This document shows positions 1 to 10,043 of a stretch of DNA of 64,000 bases, in pieces; the first letter of the stretch is position 1; each line of letters begins with the position of its first letter. Position numbers and translations under genes: made by a program. The notes beneath the pieces were generated by a model, which saw only the letters and a list, made by a program, of their open reading frames with translations, made no database searches and had not been told where the DNA came from. This stretch comes from Falciphora oryzae (taxonomy: Eukaryota > Ascomycota > Sordariomycetes > Magnaporthales > Magnaporthaceae). Location: NCBI GenBank assembly GCA_000733355.1, contig JNVV01000019.1, positions 523,897 to 587,896 on the forward strand, given 5' to 3'.

Positions 1-323
1 GCGAAGGAGAAGGTCTTGCCGAGCTTGCGGTCGCGGTACTTAGCCATTATGGGCGGCAGCACGAAGCGTGGGTCCTTGTCGAAAGACCAGCCTGCCCTGA
101 CGGCCGAGGATCCGCAGTCTATCACGATGGCCGGGGGCGGTGCGGTGCCTGTCGCGGCCAGCGCGTTGGCGCGCTCGAGGCCGTCGGGCTGGGGCGGCTC
201 GTACTTGTCAAACCTTGCCTCCCGGACGGTGTGTATCGTCGGTTCGGGGAGCCGCCGCCAGGCTTCTCGCAGCGGCGCATCCGCCATGGCGACGTCGGGC
301 TCGTCGAGGACCATGGGCGCCAT
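1..323 (-). CDS. ARP5: Actin-related protein 5 (INO80 complex), N-terminal part, truncated by window edge
   Basis: The first 107 codons of a gene read leftwards off the window. The protein starts MAPMVLDEPDVAMADAPL. At about residues 66-107 it has the Arp5-type first actin-fold block: an IDCGSSAVRAGW phosphate-loop segment, then PPIMAKYRDRKLGKTFSF. The short Pro-rich leader before this block (DAPLREAWRRLPEPTIHTV) also resembles Arp5 and is absent from conventional actin. Known of the family: Arp5 binds Ies6 and sits in the INO80 nucleosome remodeller, where it couples ATP hydrolysis to histone exchange and sliding. The start at 323 is the first in-frame ATG. IES6 lies only about 1.4 kb away, which fits the assignment. 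Another actin-related protein is possible but less likely given the YRDRKLGKTF match. Confidence 0.85.
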   Translation of the reverse strand, partial: MAPMVLDEPDVAMADAPLREAWRRLPEPTIHTVREARFDKYEPPQPDGLERANALAATGTAPPPAIVIDCGSSAVRAGWSFDKDPRFVLPPIMAKYRDRKLGKTFSF

Positions 324-792
324 CCTGGCTTCGGGGTCGGAGCGGGGCGGAGAGAAGGGTACGGGTCGGTCGCCTACGAGGTCGGAGGTGGTCGTTGTCA
401 CCGAGGAATTCGATGGGTCATTGTTGGGTGAGCAGGCTCTGAGGTTGCCGAATATTGGTTCGGATTACAAGGTTTGGATTCGCCCGTGGGAACTTTGGTC
501 GTTGAGCGGCGGCCATCGACATGGGGCAGACGGCAGGGAGCTGGAGCTCTCCGCCAGGCCTAGCGGCATGCAAGGGCCGCCTCAAGCCCAGCGGCCTTGG
601 AGACCCACCCGTTCAGCAACGGCTCAAGTGTGCTTGGCTCCTTGTGCGGCGTGGTACATTTATGCACTTCATCCCTTACAAAACAAAACAACGTGTCCCG
701 AATACGCCTAGAAATAGATTTATGAAAAGCTCTTGATCATATACTAATAAAAGGCAATAAAAGGGAAGCCAATGTGTCTTTAGTCGGCCAGT
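324..792. other. Intergenic: ARP5 promoter and DAD4 3' region
   Basis: This 469 bp spacer lies between two minus-strand genes, so it should hold the DAD4 3' UTR and the ARP5 promoter. Long open frames here on the plus strand are antisense shadows or GC-driven. An A/T-rich patch with two AATAAA-like words lies near 744-762. I see no RNA gene. Confidence 0.5.
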
Positions 793-1303
793 TCATGCTG
801 GATCCTTCAGGTTGTCGGTTGCTGAGGAGGGCCGAGGCGATGGAAAGTATTAGTCAAGGCACGGCTCCAAGAATCAGAGAGGCAGGAGAAATAAGCCAAT
901 ACACACCCTCAAGATGGAATAGAACATTGGACTGGTAGTTCTTGAACATCTGAGCAACCAGCTCGACGTTCATGTTCTGGATGTTGATCTCCTGGTAGGC
1001 GCAAGCGAGGCGGTTTAGTCTTCAGATTCCATGTTGAGAGAAAAGAGTGGGTGTATCATGGACGGCCATACCTGGAGAGACTTGTTCATCACCACGATGG
1101 CCTCGTTCAATTTCTCCTGAAGAGCGTTCAGCATTCTGGATCTTGATACTGGCAGCTTCCTCAGTCGGGTATCGTTTCTTACCACATTGGTGATGATGCG
1201 GGATAGCAGCAGGTTCTGCTGATGCTCATGAGGGCTCTCCTGTACTTCAGTTAGAACACCGCCCGTCATCTTATTGTGCCATATTGGTTGGCCCGCTTAC
1301 CAT
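793..1303 (-). CDS. DAD4: DASH complex subunit Dad4, five exons, first exon is the ATG alone
   Basis: Spliced from exons 1303-1301, 1239-1183, 1116-1072, 991-907 and 821-793, this gives exactly 72 residues: M, then [71 protein letters not shown]. Length and sequence match the Dad4 family almost end to end. Dad4 is a small subunit of the ten-protein DASH/Dam1 ring that couples kinetochores to microtubule plus ends. All four introns are GT-AG. The first starts directly after the ATG (ATG|GTAAGC), has a TTCTAAC branch point and ends at GTACAG, so exon 1 codes only for Met. The alternative start at 1269 would read through that intron and add eight non-conserved residues. The gene is divergent to IES6 and tandem with ARP5. 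Confidence 0.93.
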
Positions 1304-1684
1304 TTTCGAGGTAGGTTGCCCGCCAAGTGTCCCTTGATGTCCACAGAGAAGTGACGGGCTGGACTACCAATTGTTGCTGCTGATTTCAAGGCCTTCTTGC
1401 GCGCCGTCTGGTACCAGTCCCCTCGTCGATCTCTCTCGAGAACGCGGCGCGGGGGACAACTCGGGCTAAACAGACAAACGGGCCCCACAACAACCCGCAG
1501 ACTGGGGTCCGCATGTGCTTATTGGGGCCGACTGACCGCTTATCGGTTATCGCATCGCGTAGCTCTGCGCGCGGCACTGGAGGTTCCCAGCCAGGCATTG
1601 AGAGTTCCCGTCGCTGGACTCTCGGCGCCGCTCGTCCACCCTCGACGCCGACACCCATCACAAACCTCCCCAACCCGCTCGGTC
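1304..1684. promoter_or_regulatory. Shared divergent promoter region, DAD4 / IES6
   Basis: The start codons of DAD4 (-) and IES6 (+) are 381 bp apart with no gene between, so both promoters must lie here. The part next to IES6 is rich in pyrimidines and CG words. No TATA box is obvious. Long open frames on both strands run through but show no conserved domain. Confidence 0.5.
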
Positions 1685-2335
1685 ATGTCGAAAGAGCTCA
1701 GCGCCGAGGCCCAGGCGGCCCAGGCGGCCCACCAGCAGCTGATCGAGCAGCTCGACAACCACTCGGTGCACAAGTCGTTCCGCAACCCCAGCTGGCGGCC
1801 GAACCAGCGCCGCAACAAGAACATCAAGACCATCCTCGTCGATGCCTCGCGCAAGGAGGCCTCGGTCATCGCCACGCCCCAGGACAACAACAGCGGCGCC
1901 GCCACCCCCTTACCCCCCGCCGGCGCCGCGGCGGCCGGGCACGACGACGGCCTCTCGACCAGCGGCATGTCGACGCCCGCGGGCGGCGGCAGCGCCGCCA
2001 ACGGCAGCAACAGCAACAGCAGCCTGCAGCCGAACCTCGCCCAGGCCTCGCGCAGCCTCAGCAAGCTGGTGCTGGAGAAGAGCCTGAAACCCCCGGGCGC
2101 AGGCGGCCCCGGCCCGTCGGCGCCCAGCGCCACGTACACAAACATCGAGAGCGCGCCGAGCATGGCGCCCCTGAAGCGCTACTGCGACATCACCGGCCTG
2201 CCCGCCCCCTACACCGACCCCAAGACGAGGCTGAGGTACCACAACCGCGAGGTCTTCTCCATCATCAGGTCGTTCCCCCAGGGCGTGGCGGAGCAGTTCC
2301 TGGAGGCGCGCGGAGCCCAGACCGTGCTGAAGTGA
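1685..2335 (+). CDS. IES6: INO80 complex subunit Ies6 (YL1 C-terminal domain)
   Basis: A single-exon gene of 216 residues. The N-terminus (MSKELSAEAQAAQAAHQQL) leads to a conserved basic patch, FRNPSWRPNQRRNKNIKTIL, at about residues 37-56. A Gly/Ser/Asn-rich spacer follows. The YL1_C domain begins near residue 163: KRYCDITGLPAPYTDPKTRL, then RYHNREVFSIIR, ending FLEARGAQTVLK. This layout is typical of Ies6, which binds Arp5 to form the Arp5-Ies6 module of INO80. The open frame extends 5' to 1397, but the ATG at 1685 begins the conserved region and has a good context, so I use it. Swr1-complex Vps72/YL1 also has this domain but is much longer. Confidence 0.9.
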   Translation: MSKELSAEAQAAQAAHQQLIEQLDNHSVHKSFRNPSWRPNQRRNKNIKTILVDASRKEASVIATPQDNNSGAATPLPPAGAAAAGHDDGLSTSGMSTPAGGGSAANGSNSNSSLQPNLAQASRSLSKLVLEKSLKPPGAGGPGPSAPSATYTNIESAPSMAPLKRYCDITGLPAPYTDPKTRLRYHNREVFSIIRSFPQGVAEQFLEARGAQTVLK

Positions 2336-3273
2336 CCACGGAAGATTTTTCATATCGGGTACATGTACGAATTACAGGCGAGCACAAGGCGTTTTATGGA
2401 GGTATTGAGAAATGCAATTTACAGTCATCATCACACGTATATCAAGTCAAATCGATCAGGGATAATCGACAGAGAGCGCAGGCATATGTCCGACCGACAA
2501 AGTCAAGCTTCAGCTAAGCACCCAATGCCTTTCGACACCAGGATGCAATTGACGCTCCGGCTTAATCGCGATCGAGTGTTGATCTCTGCCTGTATCTGAC
2601 CGACCACCGGGGCGTCGAGAAAGGACGGCCCCCAGTTACCATAGCTCAGGAAGCTAGGCCGCCGCGGCAAGTGAATGAAGTGAAAAGGAGAGAACCTCAT
2701 GAACGAGGGTCAACCTACCTACTACCACTCTAAAAGGATGTCTAGACGATATCAAATGTAAATCGAATTACCAGACAATGCCTCAGGAGTGCGAGCGCTT
2801 GTGTTTGGCAAGAACAATGCTCAACCAGGATCAAAACGTGTGCAGAAAAGTGGTGTGAAAATGCCGAAAGCTTTTCGTTTTTTGAGTGCGGCTCAGCCAC
2901 TTTGTGGCGTGCATGCCACGGCGGGAACCCCTGGTCGCATCCAATTCAGGCCCCTGGCCGAGTCTGCCGCCGCGACAAGGATGCCAGACGCGGACTCTCG
3001 TGTCGTCTTTGGCTACTGCACTGCAACTCCTTTTGCGACAGCCAGCTTGCCTTGTCAGAACACCCCCGATCCACAACCTCGCATCTCTGTTCTCGTGTCC
3101 GTTAGAGAAACTCGTTTTTCCCCAGTGTCCGACCAACTTGGTATCCTCTCAGCGACCACAGGCCTCATCAACGCCGTCCACTCACCTCGCTATCGACAGC
3201 TCGCACGAACCACTCCCTAGTTTATCTGGAGATCGGCCGCATTTGCCCTCCATCCCTCTTGTCGCTCCACAAA
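2336..3273. other. Intergenic between IES6 and GOT1
   Basis: A 938 bp stretch between two plus-strand genes. It should hold the IES6 3' UTR and the GOT1 promoter and leader. The last 150 bp before GOT1 are pyrimidine-rich (many CCTC and TCTC words), as often seen just upstream of transcription starts in filamentous fungi. No coding exon or RNA gene could be supported. Confidence 0.5.
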
Positions 3274-4038
3274 ATGTCCATGTGGCTTTCAGATACCCAA
3301 AGTCAGTTCCACCCTCTGTGGTGTCTGCCCCAAAGTTCTCTTCCTCATGCTAACCACACTTCTATCGCACAGAGATCGGGGTAGCCTTCTGCTCTGGCGG
3401 TAGGTACGACGCATGTCGTGACCCGGTCCTCGGCCCCCCGAGCTGCGGCGGGCACGTCGGCTAACCTCGGAGTCGTTTTGGCGGGGTTGTAGGAGGCTTC
3501 TTCCTGATCGCGGGTGTGATGCTGTTCTTTGATCGGGCAATGTGGGCATCCCCTTCCCAGAGACCATCCGATCCTCTTTACCCCGTTGTTCTAGAAGTGA
3601 GCGGAAGCTAACACAGAACACGTACAGGCTCGCCATGGGAAATGTATGCGACTCAGCTCCCACCCCCATCCTTCTCCCTCCCCCGCCCTGCGCCCCTACG
3701 AGCGTAGCAGAAAAGCTGACCGCAGCCTCGACACACAGATCCTCTTCCTCATCGGCCTCACCATCATCATCGGGCCCCAAAAGACGCTGCTATTCTTCGC
3801 GAGGAAACAAAAGGCCAAGGGCACCGCCGCCTTCTTCCTGGGCCTCCTCCTCATCCTCATGAAGTGGCCCCTGGTCGGCTTCTGCGTCGAGCTGTACGGC
3901 ATCGCCATCCTCTTTGGCGACTTCCTCGGCACCATCGCTGGCTTCGCGAGGAATGCCCCCGTTATCGGCCCCTACATCGGCCTCCTCGTCGACCGCATCG
4001 GGCTCGGTGGGAGGCGCAACGCCGAGCTCCCCGTCTGA
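3274..4038 (+). CDS. GOT1: Golgi-to-ER traffic membrane protein Got1
   Basis: Five exons (3274-3301, 3373-3399, 3493-3541, 3628-3643, 3739-4038) give 139 residues, the usual Got1 length. The protein reads MSMWLSDTQKIGVAFCSGGG, FFLIAGVMLFFDRAMLAMGN, ILFLIGLTIIIGPQKTLLFF, and later LLLILMKWPLVGFCVELYGI. Four hydrophobic segments are visible, with the conserved FFDRA, GPQKT and KWPLVGF motifs. Known of the family: Got1 is a small tetraspanning protein of early Golgi/COPII membranes that supports ER-Golgi transport and vesicle fusion. All introns are GT-AG. Exon 4 is only 16 nt. Three tiny exons before one long exon are typical of fungal genes with 5'-biased introns. The 3' neighbour, profilin, converges on it. 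Confidence 0.93.
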
Positions 4039-4717
4039 GCCCTTTCGAAACCATTCGAGTCGAGTCCCATCCAGGACGACGTCCTGCGGCACGTGTCACG
4101 AGTAGGAAGAAGCCTTTAGACTTGTCATATATACCCTTTCTGGAAAGGCGTTCAAGGGTTACAGGATACCGGGTTTATATACCACAGTCATGAAGCCGTG
4201 GGGCACTGTCTCGAACAGTCCTTCTCGAGTCTTCGGCGGCAACACCCCCGGCCGCACTCGGCGGTCAAGGAGAAGAGCGGGGACATGCGTGTGGACAGCA
4301 GACAACAATGACCAGTTGTTGAAACTTCGATGCTTCATCGGGCAGAATCCACGCCTTGCCACTTTCATCACGGAGATCAAGTGTGCGAGGGAAACAGGGA
4401 AGCCAAAAGAAAAGACATTGAGAGACAAACAGAAAACCAATCACAAAAGACCGGGAAACCGATGCGTGCTCCTTCATACCTATTCCTGGGTGAAGTCTCA
4501 AATATATAACAAGTCCTTGCCGGGAGCAGAGCGGGATGAAGCCTCGCGACACCCACTAGACCCGGTCTCTCTTTCTCTCTGCACGTCATCGTATAATTGA
4601 CTCGACAAGGGGTCACACCACTGCGGCCAAGGAAGGGGGGGAAGGGACAAGGAAGGAGGTTTGAATACCCCCGGATGAATCAACGTCGCCTATCTATCCG
4701 GGGAGCTCATGTGCCAT
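4039..4717. other. Intergenic between convergent GOT1 and profilin
   Basis: This 679 bp region holds two facing 3' ends. It is locally A-rich (around 4390-4450). No conserved open frame or RNA gene was recognised. Confidence 0.45.
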
Positions 4718-5543
4718 TTAGTAGCCCAGGGGTATCAGGTAGTCGGCGAGGGCGCCGGTGGCCGTAACGGCGTTGCCAGCGATGGCCTGCTCGTTGTGGT
4801 GCCCGACGAGGATGGCCTGTTTTGACTTGGCGATGCAGATGCCGGAGCGACCCTATTGTCGATGGCAGAAGAAGGGGCTCGTGAGCATGCTGCTTGATCT
4901 CTCCCGCATCCACCAGAGTCTGTCGAAATAGGGTGTGCCACGAGAAAAATGCGGGTTGTATCGTACCTGTCTGGCGTAGATCGTGTTGTCATCGATTTTG
5001 GTCACGACATAGCGTTCCTTGCAAACATGCACGCCCTCGGCGAGGGCGCGGTCGCGTGCGCCGCTAACATTGGACAGGATGTCGGCGATGGTCTTCATCT
5101 CGGTAGGCTCGAGCTGTTGATTCCACCACGCGTCCTGCCGTCAGTCGAATGTACTGCTGTGCCGCCAGCATCCATCGCCCGATGTGGTAGGTATTTCTGG
5201 TTGTGGCAAGAGGGGGGGTAGAGGCCTTGGGTGTACCTTGAAGCCGGCCGAAGTAGCCCACTCGCTGTCACCGGCGGCGCTGATGATGGCGGCCTTGTCA
5301 ATGTGGCCGGTGCCGACGAGGCTAGATATAGGTCACCGTGTGAGTAACCCGGAATCTATCTTCCTTCCCATCTCTGCTCCGCGGGGTAAGGTTCGTCGGA
5401 GGGTCATCATCGTTCGTTTACCTGCTGTCAACGTAAGCTGTCGCGGGTGGCAGGTTGCATCGTTAGCTTCATCAGCTCCGCATGTCGAGAGTGAGGGGTT
5501 AAAGGGCGAGGCAGCCGGCATCGAGCTTACCCTGCCACGACAT
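4718..5543 (-). CDS. Profilin
   Basis: Five exons (5543-5531, 5437-5422, 5321-5237, 5113-4967, 4852-4718) give 131 residues, the standard profilin size. The protein starts MSWQAYVDSSLVGTGHIDKA with the N-terminal WQxYVD signature, which forms part of the poly-proline site. It continues AAIISAAGDSEWATSAGFKL, EPTEMKTIADILSNVSGARD, and ends AGNAVTATGALADYLIPLGY. Known of the family: profilin binds G-actin, promotes ADP/ATP exchange and delivers actin to formins at hyphal tips. All introns are GT-AG. The first two exons are only 13 and 16 nt, so single-frame searches miss the true N-terminus. The start follows from MSWQ at the canonical position. Expression should be constitutive, and a long upstream region separates it from the next gene. 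Confidence 0.95.
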
Positions 5544-8500
5544 TGTGAGATGCGGGAAGAAGAAACAGAAAAGCCTGGACAAGGAGAAGGAAAAAGGCGC
5601 GGGACGTGGTCCTGACGATGGGAAGGAGTGCGATGACGGGGTTACGCGTCTGCGCTGGGCGTGCGAGGAATCCGTCGGTAAAAGGTAGACGCAGCGACTT
5701 GTCGGGAGGTCTCGGTAAGGAGTCCTTTTGCTTGGTATCAAAAGGTGGGAGCTTCCCGCGTCAAGTTAAGTCCATAATCCATGCGGCTAACGCTGGCGGG
5801 GAGAGTGCAGTGACTGACGGAGCCCCGCCATCGGGTGCCTCTGCCCGGGACAGGGCCAAAGCAAGGTGAAAAAAAAAAGGAGGGGCACTGATGGCTGGAT
5901 TATGCAATCACATGGGGCTCGACTGCCCGTTACGTCAGCCGGCGGCATTTGGTTGGAGAAGCATGTTGATTTGACCAACAGCAAAAGCCCAAAGCAAAAC
6001 AAAACAAAAGCAAAGTAAACACAATGGAAGGGCGAATGGATGCAACCTTAAGCATCTAAGGTAGGCGAGCCGATGCACATTGACAATTCACTGCGCTGGA
6101 GCGTCCTTATAATATCGGATTGGAATTGCCTTGCCTGCATCATGCAGACGCCTTTCATTGTCTCGTCCCGTACTGTCAAGGCCTCCATTCAATGTTGAGC
6201 AAACTCCGTAGCCTACTCTCTGCCTCAGCTCAAGGTCCAAGTCAACTTGCCCAGTCGACTCAACTCGGACTTGAGAGATAAATAGCGAAGTTAAATAGGC
6301 ACCCTCAGATCGACATACATCACCCACCGTCCATCCTTTTTGCCTCTACCAAAAGTGTCATGGAATAAGTGATCTACAGGCTATGCCACCCATTGATTGC
6401 GAGGCTTCTTGAGCCGTGCGCGTGAAACCTTGAGCGACCCCTCAGGCCTGACAAGTCAGACACAGCGAAGCTATTGCCAAGATGGCTTCTGAAATCCCGT
6501 AGAGCTACCCAGCCCTCTGGAACAGCCCTCCAATTTAGGAGACGCTCCCCCGCAATCCAAACAGCTCATCCACTATATCGCAGCAGACGATTCGATGGAT
6601 CGATCAGTCACCGCCCCGAATCGATCATGATCCGCGTTGGTGGTTCAGGCAAGGGATCTGATACATTCATGCGAACACCGTGATCGAAACTCCTGTCCCT
6701 TTAGTGAAAACAGCCAGTGCCTTCCTTGGTGGCCACGGCGAATTGATGGCGCGAGCGGCGATTGTCGTTGTCCAACCGACGTCAAAGTTTGGTAAGCCGT
6801 CCCATCCATAGGTCAATAGCACCGAACGAGGGGTCCGGCGCGTCAACTTGATGGCCGGGCGGCGGCGACAAAATGACAACCAGTGTGAGCATGCTTCTCG
6901 GGTGCAGGCCGCCATGCTGCCGCATAGCCTCAAGCCTCAACTACGCGTATCGTGCATACGTATGGGTCGCTTGTCAACCGGACTATAATCACACATCGGG
7001 CCGGGGACGGATGGGCATTTATTGCGGACCGGTTAAATGCCCACGGACACCATGAGGTCAGAGCCGCACTCCTCTTCGTCCGTTATCCGCCGACGTCGCA
7101 GACAGCACGGGTCAGGCATGCTGACGAAGGAACGCGCTCTGAGAGTCTGTTCCTCTGGCCCGAACTTAAGCAGCACTTGCAAACTGCAGCATGGAGGCTT
7201 TCGCTGAACCAAGCTCGCCAGGCCAAAGGCAGGAATGCCTCGGTACCTGCAGCTAGGAAACATAAACGGAAAAAGAATGAAGAGAAAACGGAAAATACCT
7301 TGCGTCGCATCACGGTAGCTAAACGGGGGAAAGCAATGGCATAAACAGGAAACGTTGTATTGACCTCTGAGGTCTTTTTGTCGGTCTGGAAAGCCTCGGT
7401 CGTCTACAGAATTTCTGAATGCGCCCGCGCAATGTCGCAATTGGATCGCACAGCGCAACGCAGAGCCGGATGGATCCCTGGCGTCGGCACAAGTATTTGC
7501 AAAACATGAGACGCGAGATCCTGGGCGGTGCGCCCTGTTCCAGCAGGATGAAACGGCCTCCTTGGGGACTCGGCAGCTGACCGCGCGGGACCGGTATTGG
7601 CCTGCCCAGGAAGCCGGCCGTTTGGCGTAGCATTCGATGGGGAGTGGCAGTTGACAGCAGCTTATATCGAATGATTTATTGGGGCACCAGGACGCAAAAG
7701 GTCGTATCGGCGCTGGCTCCTGCACTTTTGTAGGGCGAAAGTAAGCGTGCGCGCACTGCGACGCCGGCCCGGTCGTTTCGCCGCGGGATCGAGATGGTGC
7801 CGTGAGCGCCAACGCTGGCTCGGGGGGTGTCAAACCCTTGTTGCCTTGTTACTTGTTCCAGTAAGGCGCTGGCTGTCGGGATCTGGGCCTAATCGCTGAT
7901 GTGCGGCCGTCGCTAGGTTGGGGAGCGCAGGCAGGGCCAGTCGGGTATTTTTTCCAGCGCTTCCAGTGAACCGTGCAGGCGCCCAGGCGCCAGACGGCCT
8001 GCGGGCAAGGTGCGTGCCTGTGAGGCTCGTGGGGCCCAAAGGACGCCAACCGCATTTGACTTTTGACGTGATCCACAAAGAGCCACCCTTGATGCACCAC
8101 GACAGGCCTCCTCTAATTTCCATCCTCCTGGCAAACACGACCGCGCGAATGCATCAATCACACCTTGGATTTCACTCTCCTGTTTCCAAATTTGGCTGTC
8201 ACCCTTGCCCCGAATGCGGCAGAATCCTGCTCCAGTCGGCTCCAGTGGCTTGACGTGCGACAGGCGTCGGCCGTTTTGGAGTGCCTCCAATGAAGATGCC
8301 ATGTTCCCAAGCCAAACAACCAAGCTACTGTGTAGCCGTCGCCGAAACTCATTCCTCCGTCCGTCTTGTTCCCGGCTGGCACCCGAGGTCTCTTCCAACG
8401 TCACTCGCGTCCCTTGCCTCCTGCTTTCGATGACGGTGCCAGCCCCAGGAACAGACGGGGTGGCACTAGCAACGAGATGCGAGGACCCAGTCGCATTCCG

Positions 8501-10043
8501 CCATCGACCTGTGTCGTCTGGTCTCATCCATTCTGCCTGCACTGGGGCTGATTCATGGCGTCGCCAGCAAAGCTTTTGGACCAGCGCCGCAACAGGAGGA
8601 GAACCAGCATAACTGCCCTCACTGACATCGCGGATCTGAAACCTTAACACGCTGCTGCCGCCAGGCTGACTATAGACGGTGGATCTGCTGACTTGTCCTC
8701 GTCCCTGTCCGCTCTCCCGTGCGGCCAAGGCCAGGGTCCAGGGGCCCAGCGGGGATCGATCGCATCACCGACGAGCGCTCACATCATCCCCTGGCAACCT
8801 GGGTCACCCTGACTACCACGGGGATTTTATTGGCGAAAAGGGACCCCGGGGCCGATCAACCAGCTCGAAATAACCGTCCCCTCAACCTCAAACAAGGAAT
8901 GGGACTGGAAGAATCGGTCGGTATACGGTGTGCTACGCTCGCGACACCCCGACTGTCTGTTTCTAACGCACTCTCGTACTCCGACGGCATGTGGGCTTCT
9001 GGAAGAATTCCCATTTGCGCGTGCTGGGCGTGGGCGGCCTGCTTGACGATGCCGTTCTGTTTCCGTCTCCCATGCCCAAGTCTAATTGCATCCGGCGTTG
9101 AGACACTGTTGTTGTCAAGCCGCCCATCGGCCTCATCGCCAGACACACGCGGGATGTTGGCGGCAAAGTGGCCGCCTGTCTCGCTGTTTTTCCACGGGAC
9201 ACGAGCTACGTATCAGCTAAAGAACAAGGCAGACAGAATGGCCTTGCGTCCATTGTAGTAGCTCAAGATGGCAATATGAAAGGGGTCTAAAATCCGGCCT
9301 CTCGCGTTCACGGACAGGATATCTTCTTTTCCAAGCTCCGTCTGGATTCTGGATTGGACTGCCGCCATTTTGCGAATATTGGCCTCATTTCATGGACAAG
9401 TCGTCAGCGCAACGTCATTGGCCTGCCCCTTCTCTCGCAGCTGATTGCCGTCGAAACGCAGACACACCCCACTGGATTGCTGTTCCTGCTAATCTTACGA
9501 GCGTCTTCACATTTGGGTCCTCTGCGCATGCGGAGCTCTATCAGCCCCAACGCAGCGCAGCAGTGGGTGACAGTGAGGGTGGGTTTGGCATTGAGCTCAG
9601 AGCAACGGCTGTAACCCTCCACTGGGTCGAACGACGACAGGCGACGCGTTCGGGGATCCCGCACAACCCTCGGTCAGGCATGTTCAGGGTTGCCAACCGT
9701 TCCATGTCCCTGCGCGGTGGCAGCACCGCAAATGGCGGTAACGGCGTTGGCGCTGCTGCAGAATCTCGTGCAGCTGCGGGCGCACCTGTTCCTCGACAGG
9801 GCCCCGGGGCCAGAACGGACATCCATGCAGGGCGCCACCACCTCCACGCACGGCCCTGTCGCCCCCCTTGCCCCCCTCACCTCTGCTGGGCCCGTCTTTG
9901 AATCAGGCCCTTCCCTGCCCCGGCAGACCGAGTCGAATCTTATTGAAAATGCGAACACCCCCGCTGCTTCCTTCCCTGACGGACGTTGTGCCTATCTGAC
10001 CCGTCCCCTTCCTATCCCTCCTCCCAGAGCCAACCTTCCAACC
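5544..10043. other. 4.5 kb gene-poor region between profilin and the next gene
   Basis: No frame here shows a recognisable domain, and open frames on both strands overlap at random. Base composition is mixed, not AT-degraded, so there is no clear sign of a RIP-mutated transposon. It should contain the promoters and leaders of two divergent genes. The upstream open extension of the next gene (9690-10043) is Pro/Ala-rich and looks like leader rather than coding. An unannotated fast-evolving gene or a long noncoding transcript cannot be excluded. Confidence 0.4.

Noticed and set aside
16..711. 231-codon plus-strand frame at the window start
   Set aside because: Its first half is exactly antisense to the ARP5 N-terminus, and the remainder has no recognisable feature.
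1397..1684. N-terminal extension of Ies6
   Set aside because: It is Arg/Ser/Pro-rich, overlaps the divergent promoter, and the ATG at 1685 starts the family-like sequence.
7033..7833. 266-codon minus-strand open frame in the profilin-upstream region
   Set aside because: Composition is mixed, with many Cys, Arg and Ser. No domain or signal is seen, and equally long frames occur on the other strand. It looks like chance in GC-rich DNA.
9690..10043. N-terminal extension of the RISRDDMF protein
   Set aside because: The frame is open but Pro/Ala-rich and uncharacteristic. The ATG at 10044 has a better context and begins the motif-bearing region.
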